Source: an uncultured Paenibacillus sp.
GTDB lineage: Bacteria > Bacillota > Bacilli > Paenibacillales > Paenibacillaceae
DNA length: 33,246 nucleotides
Assembly (NCBI GenBank): GCA_937895345.1
Contig: CALAWP010000008.1
Location: 1 to 33,246, forward strand
Reading direction: 5' to 3'
A program made the position numbers and the translations under genes. Under the pieces are notes generated by a model that did no database searches, was not told the DNA's origin, and saw only the letters and a program-made list of their open reading frames with translations. The number at the start of each line of letters is the position of its first letter. Position 1 is the first letter of the stretch. This document shows, one piece after another, positions 1 through 7,361 of the stretch.

Positions 1-51
1 GCCTGCCTGTCACGCAGGAGACCGCGGGTTCGAATCCCGTCAGCTCCGCCA
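1..51 (+). tRNA. tRNA-Asp (GTC), 5' end outside the window
   Basis: The 3' part of a tRNA is visible. The anticodon stem CCTGC/GCAGG encloses the loop CTGTCAC with anticodon GTC at 9-11. It is followed by a variable loop, a T arm with GGTTCGAATCC, the acceptor strand CAGCTCC and an encoded CCA at 49-51. The acceptor 5' strand and the D arm lie left of position 1. It is the first of four tandem tRNAs. Confidence 0.93.
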
Positions 52-66
52 TTTTCATACAGAGTT

Positions 67-142
<76 letters not shown>

Positions 143-178
143 CTTATTTCTGCTAATGGCAGTCATAAGTCATAACGC

Positions 179-264
179 GGAGGATTAGCGAAGTGGCCAA
201 ACGCAGCAGACTGTAAATCTGTTCTCTTACGAGTTCGGTGGTTCGAATCCATCATCCTCCACCA
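179..264 (+). tRNA. tRNA-Tyr (GTA)
   Basis: Complete 86-nt class II tRNA with the long variable arm expected for Tyr. The acceptor stem GGAGGAT (179-185) pairs with ATCCTCC (254-260), and CCA is encoded at 262-264. The anticodon loop CTGTAAA carries GTA at 213-215. Confidence 0.97.
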
Positions 265-274
265 GTTGCATCAA

Positions 275-350
275 GAGCCATTAGCTCAGTTGGTAGAGCA
301 CCTGACTTTTAATCAGGGTGTCGTAGGTTCGAGTCCTACATGGCTCACCA
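275..350 (+). tRNA. tRNA-Lys (TTT)
   Basis: Complete 76-nt tRNA. The acceptor stem GAGCCAT (275-281) pairs with ATGGCTC (340-346), and CCA is encoded at 348-350. The anticodon loop CTTTTAA carries TTT at 308-310. It is the last tRNA of the cluster and is followed 14 bp later by a terminator. Confidence 0.97.
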
Positions 351-364
351 GTACTTACAAGCGC

Positions 365-389
365 AAAGAGAGGGAAACCTCTCTTTTTT
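365..389 (+). terminator. Rho-independent terminator of the tRNA cluster
   Basis: Nine-base-pair stem AAAGAGAGG / CCTCTCTTT with a GAAA tetraloop (374-377), running directly into a T tract that ends at 389. It closes the tRNA transcription unit. Confidence 0.92.
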
Positions 390-492
390 GCATGTTTTAG
401 AACATATTATTTCGAATGAAACGAAGGTTCTGCGTTTGAGCACAGGAAAATAATTTGAATATGAAGGAACTAGCAAGCTGTCGATGGGAACG

Positions 493-537
493 AAGCTGCG
501 CCAAGGCCGATGTTGAAGCCGCTGACGCAGCTTTTTT
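493..537 (+). terminator. Orphan Rho-independent terminator
   Basis: Perfect 8-bp stem AAGCTGCG (493-500) / CGCAGCTT (526-533) followed by TTTTTT (532-537). No protein-coding gene lies between the tRNA terminator (389) and this hairpin, so it may end a short untranslated transcript in 390-537. I do not recognise a riboswitch or a T-box consensus there. It could also be a relic of a lost gene. Confidence 0.7.
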
Positions 538-563
538 GATTTTGATCGGGCAGTCCACATTGC

Positions 564-746
564 TAATGGACATCTAAGCAGCTTAGAGTGCTGATTTTGA
601 ATCTAACTTATTTTAATGGTCATGATCGCACCTTAGATGAACGTTTAAGCCCTTAAATCGTTATCTTCTACCTATAAGCCTCTCTCATGTCCATTAGAGC
701 AACGATTTCTTGCTTTTGAGGCCCTAAGCTGCATCTATGTCCGTTA
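564..746. repeat. Ordered inverted repeat array, locus 1 (22-bp elements on a 50-bp period)
   Basis: Four copies of a 22-bp element (consensus TAACGGACAT-n7-GCTTA, with TAATGG variants) are present. Two on the plus strand start at 564 and 614. Two on the minus strand occupy 675-696 and 725-746. Start-to-start steps are 50, 61 and 50 bp. The 28-bp spacers carry an A/T-rich core. A small palindrome, AACGTTTAAG / CTTAAATCGTT (one bulged base), sits at 640-662 near the array centre. Apart from this array and the orphan terminator I see nothing in 390-894. The same architecture recurs at 27873 and 32690. Confidence 0.85.
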
Positions 747-894
747 CCGTTAATCATACCTCTCAGATGTCGCAGCGGCCGATTGGCGCTGCGGTAGACG
801 CAGTTGGCTGCCCTCGTTCAGCGGCATGATATGCAAATCTTGATTGAAGGAAGAAATTACGCCCGGAATCAAAACAGAAGCACACTTCGCGACA

Positions 895-1455
895 TTATTT
901 CGCAGCGTTGACACGAAGCTGCAATTCCGCGACAAGCTCCTCCACGGCGGCCGATAAACGCTCAGTTAGCTCCGCGTCGAGCTCGAAGGCCGTGTCTCCA
1001 TGCCCGTCCTGAATTCGATTCACCTGCGTATCGACGGCATAAACGCCTCTGACAAAATGTCTGGCGCCCATAGAGGCCAAGACAGGCTTAAGGGCGTAGT
1101 CGATGGTCAGCAAATGCGCCATGGTCCCTCCGATGAACAAGGGAGCGACAAGCTTGCCTTCCAAGCCTTTCTGCGGCAGCAGGTCCAGATAGGCCTTTAA
1201 TACGCCCGTATAAGAAGCTTTATAAACGGGACTGGCGATAATGACTGCATCGGCTTGCTCGATCAATTTGTTGGCTTCCACAATGGCGGGGCTGCCGAAT
1301 CTGGAATGGATCAAGTCTTCAGCGGGAAGCGTGACGACGGTTACGGTGCTGATTTTAAAGTTACGGGTTTCCAGTTGCTTCTGCACGAATTGAATCATGC
1401 CGTTCAAACGGGAAGCGCCATTGGGGCTTCCGGATATTATGACAATGCTGGACAT
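895..1455 (-). CDS. ssuE: NADPH-dependent FMN reductase, SsuE family
   Basis: Cytosolic flavodoxin-like flavin reductase of 186 aa that would supply reduced FMN to a two-component monooxygenase (SsuD in the classical alkanesulfonate system). The N-terminal flavin-phosphate loop reads GSPNGASR (residues 9-16). The block SPVYKASYTG (75-84) is characteristic of SsuE-type proteins. The open frame extends upstream, but the ATG at 1455 has a good AGGAG site just upstream (minus strand, about 1462-1472) and starts the conserved MSSIVIISGSP sequence, so that start is chosen. No ssuD or sulfonate transporter lies next to it, so the monooxygenase partner and substrate cannot be inferred. It is divergent from the downstream regulator gene. 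No clear terminator is seen downstream, towards 890. Confidence 0.88.
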   Translation of the reverse strand: MSSIVIISGSPNGASRLNGMIQFVQKQLETRNFKISTVTVVTLPAEDLIHSRFGSPAIVEANKLIEQADAVIIASPVYKASYTGVLKAYLDLLPQKGLEGKLVAPLFIGGTMAHLLTIDYALKPVLASMGARHFVRGVYAVDTQVNRIQDGHGDTAFELDAELTERLSAAVEELVAELQLRVNAAK

Positions 1456-1641
1456 GGCGTACCGTCTCCTTTTTTTGCAGGAATGCATCCATACAGCCGG
1501 AAGCATCCGTATGCACATCTTTTTCCAATTCGGATTCTTAGGCATCAGAGTAACATGAAAGAGGCGCCCGGTCAAACGGCTGAAATGAGGGAGCTATTAT
1601 GGTACAATGACGGAAAAAGCGCTAGGCTTTGGAGAGTGGAG

Positions 1642-2793
1642 ATGCATATGGGCAAGACAGACTGGATCAAGCAGCTGCAGCATATTTTGGACTGTCCGAT
1701 CGAAGCGGCAACGATGTCGGCTCATGAATGGTCGGAGATTGCTCGGCAAGATCATGGAGCCGCTTCCCAGAGCGGCAGCCCTCATCCGCCTATCCTTCCG
1801 GGGCAGCACGCGGTATCGGACGGCAGGCTGCGTTTTGTCGCCGATGTGAGCCCGAAAGGGATTACGGTCTTCGAGATCGACAGACGGGCGCTAAGCGACA
1901 AGGAATTGGAATTGATCGGCTGGACGCTTCGGCTGATCGGCAGCAAGGGAGATCCGAAAGCGGAAACGCCGATATCGGATTCCGAGATGTATGCGCGCAA
2001 ACTGGGCGACTGGATTCAGAAGCAGCTGGAATCGGACGAGCCGGCTTATTCGCTCCCGGATCATCTCATTGCGGGAACGCGCATGTATCACGAAATGATC
2101 CCTTTTTTGCTCGTAACGGAACAAAACAGCCCCAAAGGCGGGGCATACGGCGAACTGGAAAAGCTGCTGCGGTCCTTTTTGTCGGAGGATATATTGCTCA
2201 TTCCGCTCAAAAGCCAGGAGTGGCTTATATGGGGACCCGCAAGCTTGCTTAGAGACGAGGAAGCCGATACGTACGAATCGGCGGAAGAGGAAACGGTCGA
2301 AGACAGTCTGGCTTCCATCGTATCGGCCTTGCACGAGATGCTGGCGAGCGAATGGCTGGGAGAATGCCATCTGGCCGTCGCTCATCCGGCCATGCCGGCG
2401 CAAGGCATTGTAGAGACGACGATTTTGCTGCGGGAAACAATTAATTTGGGACGTAAATTTCATGTCGGCACGAACATTCATTTGCCGTGGATGCTGCAGC
2501 TGGAACGGCTGCTGAACGCTATTCCGGAAGCCCAGCGCGCCAAATATTTGGAGCAGTCGCTGAAACGGACCGATTTGTTTGTGGAGTCGGAGATGCTGGC
2601 GACGCTGGAAACTTTTTTTGCCCTGGACTGCAATGTCAGCGAAACGGCGAAAAAACTATATATTCATAGAAATACGTTATTGTACCGGCTCGACAAGCTG
2701 AAGCAGGAAACGGGACTCGACGTGAGGCAGTTCCGGGATGCGGTATTGGTTAAGATCATTTTGCTATTGTACAAAGTTACGAAAAGAAATTAA
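1642..2793 (+). CDS. PucR/CdaR-type transcriptional regulator (C-terminal HTH)
   Basis: Probable DNA-binding regulator of 383 aa. The C-terminal section (about residues 328-376) has the pattern NVSETAKKLYIHRNTLLYRL, typical of the PucR/CdaR C-terminal helix-turn-helix (HTH_30) seen in regulators of sugar-diacid or purine use. The N-terminal 300 residues contain no domain I recognise; an acidic stretch lies around 212-225. Start choice: ATG 1642 (GGAG at 1631, 7 nt away) or ATG 1648 (GGAG at 1638, 6 nt away) are both reasonable. The frame stays open back to 1255 but overlaps ssuE on the other strand, so the long form is unlikely. It precedes msmX, suggesting a role in carbohydrate control, but ligand and targets are unknown. 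Confidence 0.78.
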   Translation: MHMGKTDWIKQLQHILDCPIEAATMSAHEWSEIARQDHGAASQSGSPHPPILPGQHAVSDGRLRFVADVSPKGITVFEIDRRALSDKELELIGWTLRLIGSKGDPKAETPISDSEMYARKLGDWIQKQLESDEPAYSLPDHLIAGTRMYHEMIPFLLVTEQNSPKGGAYGELEKLLRSFLSEDILLIPLKSQEWLIWGPASLLRDEEADTYESAEEETVEDSLASIVSALHEMLASEWLGECHLAVAHPAMPAQGIVETTILLRETINLGRKFHVGTNIHLPWMLQLERLLNAIPEAQRAKYLEQSLKRTDLFVESEMLATLETFFALDCNVSETAKKLYIHRNTLLYRLDKLKQETGLDVRQFRDAVLVKIILLLYKVTKRN

Positions 2794-2814
2794 TTTTTTT
2801 GTAAGGTATGTGCA

Positions 2815-2843
2815 TAGTCATGCGCCTGGCTCTGGGATAAGAT
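2815..2843 (+). promoter_or_regulatory. Sigma-A-type promoter of msmX
   Basis: TAGTCA (2815-2820), a 17-bp spacer and TAAGAT (2838-2843) match the -35/-10 consensus at 4/6 and 5/6. This lies about 40 bp upstream of the msmX start, after the stop of the regulator gene, so msmX probably has its own transcript. Its ribosome site AGGGGG is at about 2867-2872. Confidence 0.6.
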
Positions 2844-2882
2844 AGAGGCATAACGAAATTTCTTAGTAGGGGGAACTTATCA

Positions 2883-4004
2883 ATGGCAGGCGTACGCTTA
2901 GAAGGCATTTACAAAAGATACCCAGGTTCGGAAAAAGCATCTGTAACGGATGTAAATCTCGACATTAAGGACAAGGAATTTCTTGTACTGGTCGGACCGT
3001 CCGGCTGCGGTAAATCGACGACTCTTCGTATGATTGCAGGTTTGGAAGAAATTTCGGAAGGCAAACTGTATATCGGCGACCGTCTTGTCAATGACGTTGC
3101 TCCTAAAGACCGCGACATCGCGATGGTATTCCAATCCTACGCCTTGTATCCGCATATGAACGTTTATCAAAACATGGCGTTCGGTCTTAAACTTCGCAAA
3201 TTCAAAAAAGCAGACATCGACAAACGCGTTCGTGAAGCTGCTAAAATTCTTGATATCGAGCATTTGCTCGACCGCAAGCCGAAAGCTCTGTCCGGCGGTC
3301 AGCGCCAGCGCGTTGCCTTGGGCCGCGCTATCGTCCGCGAACCTCAAGTATTCTTGATGGACGAACCGCTTTCCAACCTTGACGCCAAGCTGCGCGGCCA
3401 GATGCGCGCGGAGATCAGCAAACTGACGAAACGTCTTGAGACGACTACGATCTACGTAACGCATGACCAGATCGAGGCCATGACGATGGGCGACCGTATC
3501 GTCGTTATGAAAGACGGCTTCATTCAGCAAACGGCTTCTCCGGAAGAGCTGTACAACCATCCGATCAACATGTTCGTTGCTGGCTTCATCGGCGCTCCAT
3601 CGATGAACTTCATCAACGGCCAGCTGACGGAGCAAGGCGGCGAAGTTCGCTTCAAAGCTTCCGGCGTGGACATCGTCGTTCCTGAAGGCAAAGCGGCTAC
3701 GCTTCGTTCCAAAGGCTACATCGGCAAGGAAGTTATTCTGGGCGTTCGTCCGGAGGACATCCATGAAGAGCCTGTATTCCTTGAAGCTTCTCCAAACACG
3801 ATCGTTAACGCAACGGTTGAGGTTGCCGAGAACTTGGGTCACGAAATGTACCTGTACCTGAACGGCATCGGTACCGACACGGTTATCGCCCGCGTTGACG
3901 GACGTTCCGGCCTGCGCGACGGCGCAAGCGTGAAGCTGGCTCTGGACATGAACAAAACGCACATGTTCGACAAAGAGTCCGAGCTGAACATTTTCGAAAA
4001 CTAA
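2883..4004 (+). CDS. msmX: Sugar ABC transporter ATP-binding protein, MsmX/UgpC/MalK family
   Basis: ATPase subunit (373 aa, the usual family length) that energises carbohydrate ABC importers at the inner face of the membrane; in Bacillales one such ATPase serves many importers. Walker A is GPSGCGKST (38-46), the Q-loop MVFQSYALYP (81-90), the signature LSGGQRQR (136-143), Walker B VFLMDEP (156-162) and the H-loop THDQ. The C-terminal 140 residues form the OB-type regulatory domain of the MalK group. No permease or binding protein is adjacent, consistent with a shared ATPase. Codon use is visibly different from the neighbours (many CGT, CTT, GTT and AAA codons), as for a highly expressed gene. 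It has its own promoter and terminator. Confidence 0.95.
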   Translation: MAGVRLEGIYKRYPGSEKASVTDVNLDIKDKEFLVLVGPSGCGKSTTLRMIAGLEEISEGKLYIGDRLVNDVAPKDRDIAMVFQSYALYPHMNVYQNMAFGLKLRKFKKADIDKRVREAAKILDIEHLLDRKPKALSGGQRQRVALGRAIVREPQVFLMDEPLSNLDAKLRGQMRAEISKLTKRLETTTIYVTHDQIEAMTMGDRIVVMKDGFIQQTASPEELYNHPINMFVAGFIGAPSMNFINGQLTEQGGEVRFKASGVDIVVPEGKAATLRSKGYIGKEVILGVRPEDIHEEPVFLEASPNTIVNATVEVAENLGHEMYLYLNGIGTDTVIARVDGRSGLRDGASVKLALDMNKTHMFDKESELNIFEN

Positions 4005-4033
4005 TTTATAAACATTCTTAAAGATAGATCAAG

Positions 4034-4080
4034 AAAGACCATTGCGATGACGGCCGCCGGCCGCTCGCCATGGTCTTTTT
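4034..4080 (+). terminator. Rho-independent terminator of msmX
   Basis: Stem AAAGACCAT / ATGGTCTTT closes a GC-rich loop and is followed by a T-rich tract (TTTTTATTTTAT). It lies 30 bp after the msmX stop codon. Confidence 0.85.
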
Positions 4081-4090
4081 ATTTTATAAA

Positions 4091-4115
4091 AAACCGTTTG
4101 CCGAAGTTGTGCGTC
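4091..4115 (+). promoter_or_regulatory. Candidate ECF-type (autoregulated) promoter
   Basis: AAAC (4091-4094), 17 bp and CGTC (4112-4115, then TAATA) resemble the AAAC / CGTC bipartite promoters recognised by many Bacillales ECF sigma factors (SigW, SigM, SigV group). It is placed just upstream of an ECF sigma gene, as expected for autoregulation. The -35 flank is all A rather than TG, so the match is partial. Confidence 0.42.
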
Positions 4116-4148
4116 TAATATGCAGCAACGGGAAGAAGGGAGGACGCC

Positions 4149-4753
4149 ATGCACCGCGAGCCTAACAACGGGGATTACAAGGATGCCGTATGGAATGAGG
4201 AAGACCGGCTGATGGAGCAAATCAAGGCTCATCGGTCCCGGATGTACGGTATCGCTTATGCTTATATGCGAAATGAAACGGATGCGCTGGAGGGGCGATT
4301 CAGGAGACGGTGTGCCGGGTATGGCTGAAGCGGCATACGCTGCGGGACGAGCGGCTGCTGGCCACCTGGATGATCCGCATTCTGATTCGCGTCTGCATGG
4401 ATGAACGGCGCAAGCGCAAGCGGATAAGGCCTTATGATGAAACGGAGCGGCTGTCGGACGTTGCGCGTCCGGGCCAGGGAAATCGGGACGAGTCGGACAG
4501 ATACGCGATGCGGCTCGATATGGCCGAAGAAGTCAAGAAGCTGCCGCCGAAACATCGGATGGTCATCGTGCTGAAATATTACCGGGACATGACGGTAGCG
4601 GAAATCGCGGAGCTGCTCGATAAACCGGAAGGCACGGTCAAGACGTGGCTCCATAAAGCGCTTCAGAAGCTCAAATCGAATTTGGCGCTCGCCGCCGGGA
4701 AGGAGGAAATGAACCGTGAAAACAATCTTGGAACGGAATGGAGCAAAGGATAA
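4149..4753 (+). pseudogene. ECF RNA polymerase sigma factor, frameshifted in region 2
   Basis: Two frames together encode one ECF sigma-70 factor. Frame 1 starts at ATG 4149 (RBS GGGAGG about 4138) and gives region 2.1 up to GIAYAYMRNETDALE near residue 48, then runs out of frame to a TGA at about 4324. The second frame continues with IQETVCRVW, then region 4 with KLPPKHRMVIVLKYY and the HTH TVAEIAELLDKPEGTVKTWL, to 4753. The join is at a run of four G near 4292-4295: the conserved reading needs two fewer bases, or one more. It may be a true pseudogene, a sequencing error in a homopolymer, or slippage on GGG. The downstream anti-sigma gene overlaps by 38 bp and is intact, which argues against long-standing decay. 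Confidence 0.8.
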
Positions 4754-6137
4754 CGAACATGTTCGCCCGGGGCTGGAAAAAACGGAGTATGACGGTTTGC
4801 TGGAAGCGCTCGGACAGGATCGGTTAAAGGCGGAGCAGGAAGCGTCCATGACCGGGGAATTTCAATTGGATGAAGCGTTCAGGCAGGGAGTGGAGCAAGG
4901 ACGCCGCCGTGAAGCCGGCAGACGCCGCCGGCGGATCGGCTGGCGGATGGCCGTTGCCGCCGCATCCATGCTGGTGCTGCTGACCGGTTTTGCCCGAATC
5001 TCCCCAGCCTTTGCGGCGCTGCTGAAGGAAATACCGGGAATGAGCGGGTTCGTCGAGCTGATCTCGTCCGACCCGTCTCTGACGTCGGCTCTGGACAACG
5101 AATATATCCAGCCGGTGAACCGGTCCGATGAACGGAACGGGTACCGGTTGACGGTCAGCGGCATTATTGCGGATTCGCAGCGCATGGTGGTGTTGTATTC
5201 GACGGAAGGAGGAGCGGAGCATTCGAAACAGTCCTTTGCCGATTTCAAGCTGACCGACGGGGAAGGGAATGATATCGAGGCCATGATCACAACCTCTCAT
5301 GTGTTTCCGGATTCCAACCAGCCGCCGTCGAACGGACCGGTGCAGGATTATATCGATGTGCAGCTTGGACCGGGTGTCGAAATGCCTCAAACGGTAAATT
5401 TTCGGTTAAAAATGGGGCCCGAATGGCTGGGCGTTACGTTTGACGTCGACCATTCCCGATTTGCGGAGCTGGAGGAAACGATATCGATTCAGAAAGAGAT
5501 AGCGGTAGGCGGACAGCGCGTTACGGTGACGGAAGCGACGATTACGCCGCTGCAAGTGTCGGTCGCCTTCGAAAGCGATCCGGCTAACGACAAGAGGCTG
5601 ATCGACTTTATCGATCTGGAGCTCGTGGACGAACAGGGACGAACTTATTCGACGCCGGCGGGGATAGGCGATTTGGACAACAAGCTGACCCGGCATTTTC
5701 ACAGCTCGTATTTCCATAAGCCGAAGGAATTGACGCTTCGGGCCAAAGGGGTGTTTCTGTCCGACAGGGGGTTGAAGCTGGTCATAAACACCGACACCGG
5801 CGAGCTGCTGGAGGCGCCGGACGGCCGGCTGAAGCTGATCGGGGCCGCCAAGTCGCCAGGATCGGTCAAGCTGGAGCTGGAGCTGCATCAGGACGACGAG
5901 CCCGGTACGAAAAAGGGGTATACGCTGCTCAAGCATCGCGGCACGTTCCGCGACGCCTCCGGCGCCGAGTTCGAGCTGCTCGATTCGGATGGCATAGCGA
6001 TGAGCTGGCGCAGCGGCAGCGAGACGGCCACCTACTATTACCGGATTCCAAATGAGGCGTATGTACAGCCGCTGACGTTCGACATTGACCAATATCTCGG
6101 ACGCGCCTGGCAGGATATCGCGGTGCGAATCAAATAA
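4716..6137 (+). CDS. DUF4179-type membrane anti-sigma factor
   Basis: Single-pass membrane protein (473 aa), the expected partner that holds the upstream ECF sigma factor inactive. The cytosolic N-terminus (1-76) ends in an Arg-rich block (63-77). One transmembrane segment covers about 79-97, followed by the extracellular LLKEIPGMSGFVELI region typical of the DUF4179 family and a long outer beta-rich domain (about 120-473). The start is GTG 4716, supported by AAGGAGG at 4700-4706; the gene begins inside the sigma gene in another frame, so the two are translationally coupled. Function rests on context and family resemblance. A terminator-like hairpin follows at 6182. Confidence 0.82.
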   Translation: MKTILERNGAKDNEHVRPGLEKTEYDGLLEALGQDRLKAEQEASMTGEFQLDEAFRQGVEQGRRREAGRRRRRIGWRMAVAAASMLVLLTGFARISPAFAALLKEIPGMSGFVELISSDPSLTSALDNEYIQPVNRSDERNGYRLTVSGIIADSQRMVVLYSTEGGAEHSKQSFADFKLTDGEGNDIEAMITTSHVFPDSNQPPSNGPVQDYIDVQLGPGVEMPQTVNFRLKMGPEWLGVTFDVDHSRFAELEETISIQKEIAVGGQRVTVTEATITPLQVSVAFESDPANDKRLIDFIDLELVDEQGRTYSTPAGIGDLDNKLTRHFHSSYFHKPKELTLRAKGVFLSDRGLKLVINTDTGELLEAPDGRLKLIGAAKSPGSVKLELELHQDDEPGTKKGYTLLKHRGTFRDASGAEFELLDSDGIAMSWRSGSETATYYYRIPNEAYVQPLTFDIDQYLGRAWQDIAVRIK

Positions 6138-6181
6138 GAAAAGGTACTCGGACGTCGGTATGAACGATTCGCAAATATCGG

Positions 6182-6219
6182 GCGCCGCGCGGCGGAAACG
6201 TTGCGTTCGGCGCTTTTTT
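6182..6219 (+). terminator. Probable Rho-independent terminator
   Basis: Stem GCGCCG (6182-6187) / CGGCGC (6208-6213), a 20-nt loop, then TTTTTT (6214-6219). It separates the sigma/anti-sigma unit from hprK. The long loop makes it less certain than the other terminators. Confidence 0.6.
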
Positions 6220-6295
6220 GCATTACGATGAAGACATTGGTAAAAAAGAAGCGAGCGGATTGCGACTGCGGTTGCCTGCCAAGGAGGTTCCCATT

Positions 6296-7237
6296 GTGCC
6301 TAAGAAAGTAAAAGTGTCCGAGCTGGTCCGGCAGTTTCAATTGGAAATCGTAGCCGGCGAAGACGGACTTAAACGTGTGATAACCGTCGACGACCTCTAT
6401 CGTCCCGGCCTGGAAATGGCCGGGTATTTCCATTACCATCCGAAAGAGCGGGTTCAGCTGCTGGGCCGCACCGAAATATCGTTCCTGAACATGCTCGACA
6501 GCGAGGAACGCCGCAATCGCATGATCAGGCTGTGCGACGACGAGAGCACGCCATGCATTATTTTGACCCGCAGCCTGGAAGCTCCGAAGGAATTGATCGA
6601 GCAGTCCAACGAGAAGAACATTCCCGTCCTGAGAAGCGGCGTGGCCACGACGATCTTGTCCAGCCGGATTACCGACTTTCTGGAGCGGAAACTGGCGCCT
6701 ACGGCGACGATTCACGGGGTATTGGTCGACGTATACGGCGTCGGCATGCTCATTACGGGAGGCAGCGGCATTGGCAAAAGCGAAACGGCGCTGGAGCTGG
6801 TCAAGCGCGGCCATCGGCTTGTGGCGGACGATGCGGTCGAAATCCGGCAAACGTCCGACGGCCAGCTGCACGGCACCGCACCGGAGCTGATTCGTCATTT
6901 GCTGGAAATCAGGGGGCTTGGCATCATCAATGTGATGACGCTGTTCGGAGCGGGCGCCGTGCGCACGCAGAAGCGGATCGGACTGGTCATCAAGCTGGAA
7001 AATTGGCAGCAAGACAAACAATACGACCGACTTGGACTGGATGAGGAAACGACGCGCATTATCGACACGGACGTTCCGCTGGTGACGATTCCGGTGCGTC
7101 CGGGCCGCAACCTGGCGGTCATTATCGAAGTTGCCGCGATGAACTTCAGGCTGAAGCGAATGGGCTACAACGCTGCCCTGCAGTTTACGAACAAGCTGAC
7201 GGAGACGATCGCCGACGATATCGACGATTACGATTGA
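6296..7237 (+). CDS. hprK: HPr kinase/phosphorylase
   Basis: Bifunctional enzyme (313 aa, standard length) that phosphorylates or dephosphorylates Ser46 of HPr and Crh and so sets carbon catabolite repression in Firmicutes. The C-terminal kinase domain has His140, Walker A GGSGIGKS (155-162, Lys161), the DD pair at 178-179 and the HprK signature LLEIRGLGIINVMTLFG (202-218). The numbering coincides with the B. subtilis enzyme. The start is GTG 6296 with AAGGAGG at 6281-6287; the longer open frame from 6218 overlaps the terminator and is rejected. It is first in the hprK-lgt-ppaX-yvoF order conserved in Bacillales. A likely substrate gene is at 24452 in this window. Confidence 0.97.
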   Translation: MPKKVKVSELVRQFQLEIVAGEDGLKRVITVDDLYRPGLEMAGYFHYHPKERVQLLGRTEISFLNMLDSEERRNRMIRLCDDESTPCIILTRSLEAPKELIEQSNEKNIPVLRSGVATTILSSRITDFLERKLAPTATIHGVLVDVYGVGMLITGGSGIGKSETALELVKRGHRLVADDAVEIRQTSDGQLHGTAPELIRHLLEIRGLGIINVMTLFGAGAVRTQKRIGLVIKLENWQQDKQYDRLGLDEETTRIIDTDVPLVTIPVRPGRNLAVIIEVAAMNFRLKRMGYNAALQFTNKLTETIADDIDDYD

Positions 7238-7361
7238 CGGACGAAGGACCTTGTTCCTTCAGCCGGGAACCGAAGATCTGCACCGTAGACCGGCGGAACG
7301 AGGAAGCGATGCGAAGCTGTGAATGCGGCAAGATTAATGTGCAGAGGAGAAGAAAATTAAT

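Noticed and set aside
2898..3962. Long minus-strand open frame opposite msmX
   Set aside because: Exact antisense of a fully conserved ABC ATPase; Arg/His-rich shadow frame without domain likeness.
4280..4300. Programmed -1 frameshift in the ECF sigma gene as an established mechanism
   Set aside because: The site lacks a canonical heptamer slippery sequence and no stimulatory structure was identified; sequence error or mutation is simpler, so it is kept only as one possibility.
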